Under the pieces are notes generated by a model, which made no database searches, was not told the origin of the DNA, and saw only the letters and a list, made by a program, of their open reading frames with translations. Source: Acidobacteriota bacterium (GTDB taxonomy: Bacteria; Acidobacteriota; Blastocatellia; UBA7656). Taken from it: a stretch of 64,000 nucleotides of DNA. Shown here piece after piece: positions 8,953-15,474 of the stretch (its first letter is position 1; each line of letters opens with the position of its first letter). The stretch is taken from positions 62,001 through 126,000 of the forward strand of contig JBBPIG010000013.1 of NCBI GenBank assembly GCA_038040445.1, in the 5' to 3' direction. Both the position numbers and the translations under genes were made by a program.

Positions 8953-9278
8953 AGACGGTTAACCTGAAGACGGAATCTCCCTCGGTGGGTGAGTTACTGG
9001 CAATGGCTCGGGAAAAGTCCGTGCTCCTCGTCTCAAAAGATGGCGCAACCTTCGTACTTGAAGAGGCAGACGAGTTTGACCGGGAGGTGGCGGAACTCGG
9101 TGGCAGTGAGAAGTTCATGAAGTTCCTGAGGAAGAGATCCAAAGAAAAAGCGGCAACCTCGATCGAGCAATTCGCTAAGGAGCTGATTCCTGGGCCGCAT
9201 AACACCACGTTGCAGCCGCCGAGCCGCGCGCGACGTAAATCCAAGTCCCAAAGAAACCCCCGCGCGGCTCGCGGCTGA
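8949..9278 (+). CDS. Putative type II antitoxin (toxin-first pair, cassette 3)
   Basis: 109 residues. Residues 1-45 (PSVGELLAMAREKSVLLVSKDGATFVLEEADEF) follow the Phd/YefM-like layout: a short helix, then a beta pair with K/E-DG and an acidic stretch, used for operator binding. The middle (SEKFMKFLRKRSKEKAATSIEQF) would wrap the toxin. The last 25 residues (after LIPGP) are Arg/Pro-rich and are encoded by the attC, so they are probably not functional. It overlaps the broken toxin gene by four bases. With an inactive partner the antitoxin may be relict or may neutralise related toxins. Confidence 0.65.
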   Translation: MKTVNLKTESPSVGELLAMAREKSVLLVSKDGATFVLEEADEFDREVAELGGSEKFMKFLRKRSKEKAATSIEQFAKELIPGPHNTTLQPPSRARRKSKSQRNPRAARG

Positions 9279-9295
9279 ACGTGAGGCCGTTAGCC
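9197..9295 (+). other. attC recombination site of cassette 3
   Basis: Inverse core GCATAAC (9197-9203) and simple core GTTAGCC (9289-9295). The left arm 9206-9230 (begins CACGTTG, ends CGCGCG) pairs with 9261-9283 (begins CGCGCGG, ends GAACGTG) over 23 base pairs, leaving only a G and a C unpaired in the left arm. This is the same pair of extrahelical bases at the same spacing as in the site at 8031-8134, which argues strongly that both are true attC sites. Loop of about 30 nt. Confidence 0.88.
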
Positions 9296-9438
9296 GGACG
9301 CGATCAACGCCGAGCGAGCGCCTAGTCAGACTTGTTGGAGGGGATGCGCCGCTGAAGCCGATCGAGTACCACGCCACGAATGCGTGTGAGCGCATCGGTG
9401 AATGGCCGTCGCGGGTGAGTCGCATGACGTTCGGCAGC

Positions 9439-9469
9439 TTGCGCTGATCGCAACCCAAGAGTGTAGAAT
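9439..9469 (+). promoter_or_regulatory. Possible promoter of the toxin-antitoxin pair
   Basis: An extended -10, TGTAGAAT (TAGAAT at 9464-9469), lies only six bases before ATG 9476, and a weak -35 TTGCGC is at 9439-9444 (19-bp spacer). This spacing would give a leaderless transcript. No Shine-Dalgarno sequence is seen before the ATG. The remaining interval from 9296 holds no gene I can support. Confidence 0.35.
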
Positions 9470-9475
9470 GCACCT

Positions 9476-9658
9476 ATGGAACGAGACCTTAAGGAAGAAG
9501 CAAAGCGCCTGATCGATAGCCTTCCGTCTCTTTCGTCGTGGGAGCAGTTGATGTACGAGATCTATGTGCGTGAGGCGATTGAGATGGGGCTCGCTGACAG
9601 TAACGAGGGCCGAAAGACGCCCGTCGAGGACGTTCGAGCGGAGTTTGGCTTGCCATAA
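9476..9658 (+). CDS. Antitoxin of a RelE/ParE-type toxin-antitoxin pair
   Basis: 60 residues, all-helical and acidic: LKEEAKRLIDSLPSLSSWEQLMYEIYVREAIEMGLAD followed by TPVEDVRAEFGL. This helical pattern, with a terminal VEDVRAEFGLP toxin-neutralising tail, is that of short antitoxins that precede RelE/ParE toxins. Its stop TAA and the toxin start overlap by one base (TAATG), as expected for a coupled pair. It may be a further cassette of the adjoining integron whose attC has been lost, or simply a chromosomal module. Confidence 0.8.
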   Translation: MERDLKEEAKRLIDSLPSLSSWEQLMYEIYVREAIEMGLADSNEGRKTPVEDVRAEFGLP

Positions 9659-9945
9659 TGAAGGTGAACTGGACCGCCGCGGCACGCGCTCAATTGCGCG
9701 ATATCCGAGGGTTTGTCGCCCGCTCTTCTCCTCAGTATGCGACCAAGATGGTTGATCGGCTCACGCTGCGGTCTCAGCAGATCGCCAGCTTCCCACGCTC
9801 AGGACGCATCGTACCAGAGGCGAACGATGTCAATATCCGCGAGGTACTCGAGGGGCCGTATCGTCTCATCTACCACATCCTCGAAGACGAGATCGATATC
9901 ATTGCTGTTGTGCATGGCGCGCGGCAGTGGCCGGAAGAACCATAG
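9658..9945 (+). CDS. RelE/ParE-family toxin
   Basis: 95 residues with the complete RelE/ParE pattern: VNWTAAARAQLRDIRGFVA at the start, the central SFPRSGRIVPE, REVLEGPYRLIYHI in the core, and IDIIAVVHGARQW at the end, with the usual conserved Arg/Tyr and the terminal H-x-x-R. ParE relatives inhibit gyrase and RelE relatives cleave mRNA at the ribosome; the sequence does not decide between these. Normal length and no disruption, so the pair with the preceding antitoxin is probably functional. Confidence 0.88.
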   Translation: MKVNWTAAARAQLRDIRGFVARSSPQYATKMVDRLTLRSQQIASFPRSGRIVPEANDVNIREVLEGPYRLIYHILEDEIDIIAVVHGARQWPEEP

Positions 9946-10064
9946 TACACTCATCGAACTTGCCTCTTGAACGAGCTTCAAATCCTGCAATCGCATAGGG
10001 CCGTAACCTTTCCGTGTCTCGGCAGTTTAAACAGTAAGAAGCGACGCGCGCTGGAGAGGATGGA

Positions 10065-10652
10065 TTGAAGGTTCAAGGAACAGACACGGCGGAGCGGCTT
10101 GCGATCGAGGCCGCCCAGAAGGACCCTGCCCGGTTCGCCGAGCTTTACGAGAATAACTTTGAACGCGTGTATGCGTACATCGCGCGGCGCGTCCGCGACC
10201 GCCATGAAGCCGAGGACTTGACCTCCGAAGTTTTTCATCAGGCGCTGGCTAATCTTCCGCGCTTTGAATGGCGCGGTGTGCCTTTCGCCGCGTGGCTCTT
10301 CAAGATCGCTGCGAATTCGATTATCGATCGCTCGAAACGCGTGGCCAAAGAGAGCGAAGTCCCCATGACCCTCGATCTTCCCGCGGACGTCAGCTCTCAG
10401 CAAATTGAAGATGAAGTAGAACAGCGCGCACGGCTCTTCAAACTGGTCGATCGGCTTCCGTCAGATCAGCGACGCGTGATCGGAATGCGCTTCGCCGAAG
10501 AAAAGAGTATTCGCGAAGTCGCCCAAGAGCTTGGGCGCACGGAAGGCGCCGTGAAGCAGCTTCAATTCCGCGCGCTGCAAAACCTGCGGACCTGGGAGCG
10601 CAGCCGTCCCGGCCGCCTGCCAGGTAAGCAGACAGGTAACACGAATGGCTAA
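10065..10652 (+). CDS. RNA polymerase sigma factor, ECF (sigma-70) family
   Basis: 195 residues from TTG 10065 with GGAGAGGA at 10053-10060; no ATG is available in a sensible place. Region 2 (FAELYENNFERVYAYIARR to AEDLTSEVFHQAL, about residues 22-70) and the tryptophan-containing 2.4-like segment (WLFKIAANSIIDRSKR) bind core polymerase and the -10. Region 4 (LPSDQRRVIGMRFAEEKSIREVAQELGRTEGAVKQLQFRAL, shown in parts) reads the -35. It is cytoplasmic and redirects transcription under stress. The following gene overlaps by eight bases and begins like a short anti-sigma factor, so the pair is probably a sigma/regulator unit that controls the VOC genes downstream; this last step is inference. Confidence 0.92.
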   Translation: MKVQGTDTAERLAIEAAQKDPARFAELYENNFERVYAYIARRVRDRHEAEDLTSEVFHQALANLPRFEWRGVPFAAWLFKIAANSIIDRSKRVAKESEVPMTLDLPADVSSQQIEDEVEQRARLFKLVDRLPSDQRRVIGMRFAEEKSIREVAQELGRTEGAVKQLQFRALQNLRTWERSRPGRLPGKQTGNTNG

Positions 10653-11619
10653 CGCGACCTTGATAGAACAACTCGATGAAGCGCTGGAGGCGATCCTCGC
10701 CAACCCCGGTGCGCCGCTTCCGCCTGTGAACGCGAGTGTCGATGCGCTGCTTCGCGTTGCTGCCGAGTTGCGCGATCTTCCTCGCGCGGACTTCAAAGCT
10801 CGTCTTAAGGCTGATCTCGAAAGGAGAGCATCTATGCGAACGACCGCAGTCAAACCGATCCGTGAGGGTTTCCATACGATCACTCCATATCTCATCGTCA
10901 AGGAGGCGGCTGAACTGATCGATTTCGTGAAGCAGGCATTCGGCGCCGGCGAACTCTATCGAGGTACGGGAACAGCCGGCGGGATCCACGCCGAGGTGAA
11001 GATCGGAGACTCGATTGTCATGATGGGAGGCGGCCCGGCTTTGGGTCGAGCTTCGAGCCCGACTGGAATTCACCTCTACGTCGAGGATGCCGACGCTGTT
11101 TATGAGCGCGCGTTGCAAGCGGGCGGTACATCTATGTACGGACCAGTGGATCAGGTCTATGGAGACCGCGAAGCCGGCGTTAAGGACCTGTCGGGCAATC
11201 ATTGGTACATTGCCACGCACAAAGGAGCCGGGCACATCCCCGAAGGCCTTCGCACAGTGACGCCCTTTTTGCATCCACGCGGCGCAGATCGGATGATTGA
11301 CTTCCTAAAAGAGGCCTTTGGCGCGGAAGAGGAATCTCGAGCGCAGTCGCCGGACGGTGTCATTCATCACGCGACGGTCAGGATCGGCGACTCAATGATT
11401 GAGATGGGTGAAGCCCACGGCGAATGGCAACCGATGGCCACGACGTTTTTCATGTACGTGGACGATGTAGACAGCGTGTACCAGCGCGCGGTTGCGGCGG
11501 GCGGTGTTTCGCAAAGCGAGCCGGCCGATCAGCCTTATGGAGACCGCGTAGCGGGCGTATCGGATCCGTTCGACAACGTCTGGTATATTGCCACTCACAT
11601 AAGGGACGCACCGGCGTAG
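10645..11619 (+). CDS. Anti-sigma-like N-terminus fused to two VOC (PhnB-like) domains
   Basis: 324 residues. Residues 1-62 (IEQLDEALEAILANP, VDALLRVAAELRDLPR, FKARLKADLERR) resemble the cytoplasmic N-terminal part of anti-sigma factors usually encoded after ECF genes. Residues about 70-195 and 200-320 are two vicinal-oxygen-chelate domains of the PhnB type (TITPYLIVKEAAELIDFVKQAF; GIHLYVEDADAVYERAL; VYGDREAGVKDLSGNHWYIATH, and the repeat TVTPFLHPRGADRMIDFL). VOC domains bind metals or small hydrophobic ligands. The gene overlaps the sigma gene by eight bases. The fusion suggests that a ligand-binding domain senses a signal and controls the sigma factor. An internal ATG after the N-terminal part (about 10834) preceded by GGAGAG could give a VOC-only product. 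The stop codon lies inside a TAGTCCG repeat. Confidence 0.8.
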   Translation: MANATLIEQLDEALEAILANPGAPLPPVNASVDALLRVAAELRDLPRADFKARLKADLERRASMRTTAVKPIREGFHTITPYLIVKEAAELIDFVKQAFGAGELYRGTGTAGGIHAEVKIGDSIVMMGGGPALGRASSPTGIHLYVEDADAVYERALQAGGTSMYGPVDQVYGDREAGVKDLSGNHWYIATHKGAGHIPEGLRTVTPFLHPRGADRMIDFLKEAFGAEEESRAQSPDGVIHHATVRIGDSMIEMGEAHGEWQPMATTFFMYVDDVDSVYQRAVAAGGVSQSEPADQPYGDRVAGVSDPFDNVWYIATHIRDAPA

Positions 11620-11731
11620 TCCGTAGTCCGTAGTCCGTAGTCAAACGGAACGCAGTTCTCATTTTGAGCGAACCAACTGGCGACTGACCACGGAACCACG
11701 GACTACGGACTACGGACTACGGACTACGGAC
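11615..11731. repeat. Inverted repeat of (TAGTCCG)n words
   Basis: The left arm 11615-11642 is four copies of TAGTCCG/GTAGTCC; the right arm 11683-11731 is five copies of CGGACTA with a CCACGG variant. The two can pair into a hairpin of about 26 bp around a 40-nt loop. The left arm includes the TAG stop codon of the upstream gene. The same words recur at 14129 and 21580. Likely a terminator-like or mRNA-stabilising hairpin, or a mobile intergenic word repeat. Confidence 0.85.
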
Positions 11732-11765
11732 TTGAGAGACCATATCAACGAAAGAGGAGAGATTC

Positions 11766-12233
11766 ATGACAACCAAAGTCAATCACATTCCGGCAGGCTA
11801 CCACACCGCGACGCCTTACTTGATAGCGAAGGACGCGGCGGCTGCCATTGAGTTTTACAAGAAAGCCTTCGGCGCGACGGAACTCGAGCGCATTACCGAC
11901 GAGAGCGGAGCGGTAAGGCACGGCGAGTTCAAGATCGGCGATTCACCATTCATGATCACCGACGAGCACCCGGATTACCCGGCCTGGCAAAGCCCGCTGT
12001 CTCGCGGGGGCTCGCCCGTGCACATCTATCTCTACGTCGAGGACGTCGATGCCGCGTTCAAACAGGCGATCTCTTGTGGGGCGGCGGAACTGCTTCCGGT
12101 GCAGGACCAGTTCTACGGGGACCGAAGTGGCGCACTGACCGATCCATTCGGCCACGTTTGGTACATCGCAACGCACATCGAAGACGTCTCGTCCGAAGAG
12201 ATCATGAGGCGTGCAGCGGAAGGCAAGCATTGA
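11766..12233 (+). CDS. VOC family (PhnB-like glyoxalase fold) protein
   Basis: 155 residues with one vicinal-oxygen-chelate domain: TATPYLIAKDAAAAIEFYKKAFGA at the N-terminus, the central VRHGEFKIGDSPFMITDE, VHIYLYVEDVDAAFKQA, and QFYGDRSGALTDPFGHVWYIATH at the end. The last contains the usual D-P-F-G-H and W metal-site/loop pattern of PhnB-like proteins. It is about 50% similar by eye to the two domains in the preceding protein and to the next gene, so the three probably arose by duplication. An AAAGAGGAG Shine-Dalgarno is in front. Ligand unknown. Confidence 0.88.
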   Translation: MTTKVNHIPAGYHTATPYLIAKDAAAAIEFYKKAFGATELERITDESGAVRHGEFKIGDSPFMITDEHPDYPAWQSPLSRGGSPVHIYLYVEDVDAAFKQAISCGAAELLPVQDQFYGDRSGALTDPFGHVWYIATHIEDVSSEEIMRRAAEGKH

Positions 12234-12307
12234 ACCGTCAAGGTGCTTAGCCTTTTTTGTGAGCGACGGATACACTGATTCAGCTATCGAAGAAAGAGGA
12301 CAAGATC

Positions 12308-12769
12308 ATGACAAGCAAACCGGCACGCGTGCCGCAGCCCGCCGTTACTCCCTACTTGACGGTCAAGGGCGCGGCCGACGCGATTGAGTATTACAAGAAG
12401 GTGTTTGGAGCTGAGGAAACAATGCGCCTTGCGGAACCTGATGGGAGGATCGGACACGCCGAGATTATGATCGGTGGTTCGCCCATTATGATGTCCGACG
12501 AGTACCCTGACCTTGACGCGCTCAGTCCGCAATCGCGCGGAGGCTCGACGGTGGGGATACATCTTTATGTCGAAGACGTCGACGAAGTGTTTTCCCGAGC
12601 TGTGGCTGAAGGTGCTACCGCGGCTCGCCCGGTGAAGGATGAGTTCTACGGCGACCGGTCATGCAAATTGGTCGACCCGTTCGGACACGTTTGGTACGTG
12701 TCAACGCGCAAGGAAGACTTGTCCGCTGCGGAAGTGACGCAGCGCTATAACGACTTGATGAAGCAATAG
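12308..12769 (+). CDS. VOC family (PhnB-like glyoxalase fold) protein
   Basis: 153 residues, third of the VOC proteins in this cluster: PAVTPYLTVKGAADAIEYYKKVFGAEE, then GHAEIMIGGSPIMMSDEYP, GIHLYVEDVDEVFSRA and FYGDRSCKLVDPFGHVWYVS. The DxF-G-H and W at the end are conserved with the paralogue at 11766. It begins 74 bp after that gene with GAAGAAAGAGGAC before the ATG, so both are probably in one transcript, perhaps under the upstream ECF sigma factor. No operon partner is present after it; PrxQ starts 174 bp downstream. The 12770-12942 interval holds no further feature I can support. Confidence 0.88.
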   Translation: MTSKPARVPQPAVTPYLTVKGAADAIEYYKKVFGAEETMRLAEPDGRIGHAEIMIGGSPIMMSDEYPDLDALSPQSRGGSTVGIHLYVEDVDEVFSRAVAEGATAARPVKDEFYGDRSCKLVDPFGHVWYVSTRKEDLSAAEVTQRYNDLMKQ

Positions 12770-12942
12770 CCCGGATCGAGTCCCACGCAAGAGATCAGCA
12801 CACGTTTCCGGTCGGCGCAGTTGAGGAGGCGTCGGCATGCTCTCCGTGTTAGACTCTCGATGGACGCTTCAGTGCTACAGACGGCGGCCCGAACGGCCGC
12901 CGCCCCGAGATTCACCGACCGAGCCGAAAGGATAAACTGAAC

Positions 12943-13404
12943 ATGCTTGAAGCAGGAAACCCGTTTCCGAATTTCTCCCTCCCAAACCAGGACGGCAAGA
13001 CCGTGAGCCTCGGCGATTTCGCGGGCAAGTGGCTTGTGGTTTATTTCTACCCGAAGGACGATACCCCCGGCTGCACGATTCAAGGCAAGTCCTTCACCGC
13101 AACCAAGTCCGATTTCGATGCCGCCGGCATCAACGTCGTCGGCGTCAGCCAGGATGACGTGGACTCGCACAAGAGTTTCTGTGACAAGTTCAGCTTCACG
13201 ATCGATCTACTCGCCGATACGAACGCCGAGATGCTCAAGGCGTGCGGCGTCGGCCAGTCCGAGTACAAAGGCACGATGTACTGGGACAGGACTTCGTTCG
13301 TAGTAGATCCCACCGGAATCGTGCGAAAGGTTTACGAGAAGGTGAATCCGCAAGGGCACGAGACGGTACTGCTCGGCGACATTAAGCACTTGAAGGGCGA
13401 GTGA
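12943..13404 (+). CDS. Peroxiredoxin, PrxQ/Bcp family
   Basis: 153 residues, thioredoxin fold. The peroxidatic Cys is in DDTPGCTIQG (C44), flanked by the PxxxTxxC residues that stabilise its thiolate. The family-typical resolving Cys five residues later is Lys here, so this belongs to the PrxQ group that uses a different Cys (C80 or C101) or an external thiol. It reduces hydrogen peroxide and alkyl hydroperoxides in the cytoplasm with reducing equivalents from thioredoxin. The C-terminal SFVVDPTGIVRKVYEKVNPQGH is normal. Single gene, monocistronic; another peroxiredoxin of the 1-Cys type is at 45508. The start is ATG 12943, preceded by GAAAGGA. Confidence 0.95.
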   Translation: MLEAGNPFPNFSLPNQDGKTVSLGDFAGKWLVVYFYPKDDTPGCTIQGKSFTATKSDFDAAGINVVGVSQDDVDSHKSFCDKFSFTIDLLADTNAEMLKACGVGQSEYKGTMYWDRTSFVVDPTGIVRKVYEKVNPQGHETVLLGDIKHLKGE

Positions 13405-13714
13405 CTCACTATCTTGAAACCAGAACGTGCCGTTGAGTAGTATTATCCTCGGAAGCTCGAGCAAAGCGAGGTTGTTGAAACGCAAAGCCGGGTAGTTCGA
13501 AGTTCATCGCATTTACCTTCAAGGCGTACTTGTTTCGTCGCTCGGATTGTCACGGTGGCTGGGTATAGACTCTTCCACGGATTCGATGCCGCGCCGCGTG
13601 CCGGGATTCCCCTTCAGTGGATCACACTTGTTGCGAAAGGGAATCCTTTAGAATGGCTTCCGCAGAACGATCCCTCCACGAGGAGGAGACATTTTCAGTT
13701 ACGGAGGATTTCAA
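13405..13714. other. Gene-free stretch with an imperfect hairpin
   Basis: No gene I can support. It contains an imperfect hairpin at about 13599-13652 (GGGATTCCCCTTC facing GAAAGGGAATCCTTT) that could act as a terminator or attenuator for the small secreted protein gene downstream. A clear GGAGGAG just before ATG 13715 is its Shine-Dalgarno region (13682-13686). Confidence 0.4.
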
Positions 13715-14092
13715 ATGAAATACAGAGTTGTGATTTTTTCAGCCGTCCTGGTGCTTGCCTCGCTAACGTTGGCGTTGGCCGCGCACGTGGATGGCAAATG
13801 GACGGCTACGGTCCCCGGCCGGGGCGGTCAAACGAGCGAGACAACCTTCACCTTCAAGTCTGATGGCGCCAAGCTAGCTGGGACAGTGTCGACACCGCAG
13901 GGTGAGACTCCCATTTCCGACGGAGTCATCAAAGGGGATGAGATTTCTTTCACGATGACATTCGAGGCCCAGGGCAACTCAATCAAGCTGCTTTACAAGG
14001 GGACGGTCGCTGGCGACGAGATCAAGTTCACGCGGACCAGAGAAGGCAGTGACCAGCCTGGCCGGGAGTTCACGGCGAAGAGAGTCAAGTAG
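13715..14092 (+). CDS. Small secreted beta-rich protein of unknown function
   Basis: 125 residues with a signal peptide (MKYRVVIFSAVLVLASLTLALAAH, shown here in part as VLVLASLTLALAA). The mature part begins VDGKWTATVPGRGGQ and consists of alternating strands, ending GREFTAKRVK. Proteins of this form (xGKW, TFTFKxDGxKLxGTVS, IKGDEISF) are frequent in Acidobacteriota and are of unknown role. No disulfide pairs or catalytic residues seen. The gene is followed by an inverted repeat and then a secreted hydrolase. Confidence 0.75.
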   Translation: MKYRVVIFSAVLVLASLTLALAAHVDGKWTATVPGRGGQTSETTFTFKSDGAKLAGTVSTPQGETPISDGVIKGDEISFTMTFEAQGNSIKLLYKGTVAGDEIKFTRTREGSDQPGREFTAKRVK

Positions 14093-14128
14093 CGCCGAAA
14101 CGACATTCAGTAGAAAAAAAGCATGGAG

Positions 14129-14183
14129 GTAGTCCGTAGTCAGTGGTCCGTTAGCTACGGACTACTGACCACGGACTACGGAC
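14129..14183. repeat. Inverted repeat of TAGTCCG words
   Basis: Left arm GTAGTCCGTAGTCAGTGGTCCG (14129-14150; shown in full as 22 bases split 20+2) and right arm ending GACCACGGACTACGGAC (to 14183) form a hairpin with a 4-5 nt loop. It sits between the two secreted-protein genes and lacks a clear U tract. It is the second of three loci with the same word family (see 11615 and 21580). Confidence 0.8.
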
Positions 14184-14231
14184 AACCCCCATGGCGCTTG
14201 AGCTGCAAAACTCTTTCTGATGGAGGATAAG

Positions 14232-15125
14232 ATGAGAAAAGCGATGATGATTGTTACCGTGCTGGTGCTGCTGTTAGCTTCCATTCCGGCACTCGCGCAG
14301 AGTTCTGCTGCCGCTCGCGATCAGCACGCGGAGCACATGGCCTTCAACGCGGTTGAGCAGGATTGGGCAAAACAGCGCGCGGATAAATCGCCGCGCCATC
14401 AGGAATGGGTGAAGGTCAAGAACGGCACACGCGAAGTGAATTCTTTTCTCGTGTTTCCCGAGGTCAAGAGCAAAGCGACGGCCATCATCGTCATCCACGA
14501 AATCTTTGGGATGAGCGATTGGGTGCGCAGCTTGACCGATCAACTTGCGGAAGCCGGTTACATTGCAATTGCTCCCGACTTGCTTTCAGGGATGGGTCCC
14601 AAGGGCGGCGGCTCAAGCGAGTTTGATCGCAGCGGCATCGGCCAAGCCATCCGTGACCTGCCAGCCGACCAGATCACTGCCGACCTGAATGCCGTCGCTG
14701 ACTACGTATCCAAGCTCCCCGCCTCAAACGGCAAAGTCGCGGTCGGCGGATTCTGTTACGGTGGCTCCCAGACCTTTCGGTTTGCGACTAACCGGCCAAG
14801 CCTCAAGGCGGCGTTTGTCTTCTATGGCGGCGGGCCGGAGAGCAAAGAGGCGATCGCCAAGATCAAGTGTCCGGTATATGGGTTCTACGGCGGCAGCGAT
14901 AGTCGCATCAATGCGACGATCCCCAAAAGCCAGGAATTGATGAAGGAAGCGGGCAAAACCTATGAGCCGGTCACCTACGCGGGCGCGGGGCACGGCTTCA
15001 TGCGTGCCGGCGAAGATCCGACTGCCAACGAGGCGACCCCAGAGGCAAAAGCAATCAAAGAGGCAAACAAGAAGGCTCGCGACGAGGCGTGGGTTCGGTG
15101 GAAGGACCTGCTCAAGAAACTCTGA
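14232..15125 (+). CDS. Secreted dienelactone hydrolase family protein
   Basis: 297 residues from ATG 14232, which has GGAGG at 14222-14226; the frame also opens at 14220 but without a ribosome site. A signal peptide (VLVLLLASIPALA) directs it to the periplasm. The dienelactone-hydrolase triad is visible: nucleophile Cys in GGFCYGGSQ (C175), Asp in YGGSDSR (D223) and His in GAGHGF (H254). The family hydrolyses lactones or esters; substrate here unknown. The segment HEIFGMSDWVR near residue 90 is the oxyanion-side loop. It is preceded by a TAGTCCG hairpin and followed by a set of palindromic repeats. No operon partner is obvious. Confidence 0.9.
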   Translation: MRKAMMIVTVLVLLLASIPALAQSSAAARDQHAEHMAFNAVEQDWAKQRADKSPRHQEWVKVKNGTREVNSFLVFPEVKSKATAIIVIHEIFGMSDWVRSLTDQLAEAGYIAIAPDLLSGMGPKGGGSSEFDRSGIGQAIRDLPADQITADLNAVADYVSKLPASNGKVAVGGFCYGGSQTFRFATNRPSLKAAFVFYGGGPESKEAIAKIKCPVYGFYGGSDSRINATIPKSQELMKEAGKTYEPVTYAGAGHGFMRAGEDPTANEATPEAKAIKEANKKARDEAWVRWKDLLKKL

Positions 15126-15228
15126 AAGACCGAAGCTGTCCGCATCGCGCTCCTAACGGCATTGCTGCCGAGGTCGTTAACGGTGGGAACATCTACACGG
15201 GTGCTGAAAAAGTTAAACCGGGGTCCCG

Positions 15229-15418
15229 AATCCCACCAACGCAGTTGGTGGATCGTTCATACGTGGCCTACAAGTAAGAGCGCAGCTTGCTCTTGAATCC
15301 CACCAACGCAGTTGGTGGATCGTTCATACCCAGCCTAACTCAACGCTCGGATGCACTTTCCGGCTGATCAAGCTAGGGTTGGATATGAACGATCCACCAA
15401 CTGCGTTGGTGGGATTGC
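15229..15418. repeat. Three copies of a palindromic 'CCACCAACGCAGTTGGTGG' repeat
   Basis: A unit of about 30 bp, whose core is the palindrome CCAACGCAGTTGG extended to ATCCCACC...GGTGGATCGTTCATA, occurs at about 15229-15259 and 15296-15328 in direct orientation and at about 15385-15417 in inverted orientation. Each core is self-complementary, and the outer copies can also pair with each other. The third copy lies in the 5' region of the next gene, just upstream of its true start. Probably a REP-like element. Confidence 0.85.
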
Positions 15419-15474
15419 ACCTGAACTCGTGTGTCACCGACTTTTTCAGCAGCCTGCTGGATTGGGGGGTACCA

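Larger units (their letters stand above)
6897..9289 (+). mobile_element. Integron cassette array (three cassettes)
   Basis: Three head-to-tail cassettes: cassette 1 (6897-8127), cassette 2 (8128-8597) and cassette 3 (8598-9289). Each ends in an attC-like site whose simple core begins GTT. The cassette 1 start TTGGGC pairs with its attC inverse core GCCCAA (6/6). The cassette 3 start TTATGT pairs with GCATAA with one wobble mismatch. Cassette 2 is weaker (TTAGAG against GATTAA). The genes are short, all on the plus strand, and include a broken toxin-antitoxin pair, as in many chromosomal integrons. The next core (TTAGCC at 9290) has no matching attC downstream that I could find, so the array ends there or the last attC has been lost. 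Confidence 0.75.

Noticed and set aside
10643-10650. GGCTAAC inside the sigma gene, complement of the TTAGCC core after cassette 3
   Set aside because: It lies in coding sequence of the sigma factor and in the start of the next gene; there is no pairing arm and no GTT core at the right distance.
11615-11731. Direct repeats that could suggest a CRISPR array
   Set aside because: The words are contiguous without unique spacers, form inverted arms, and no cas gene is in the window.
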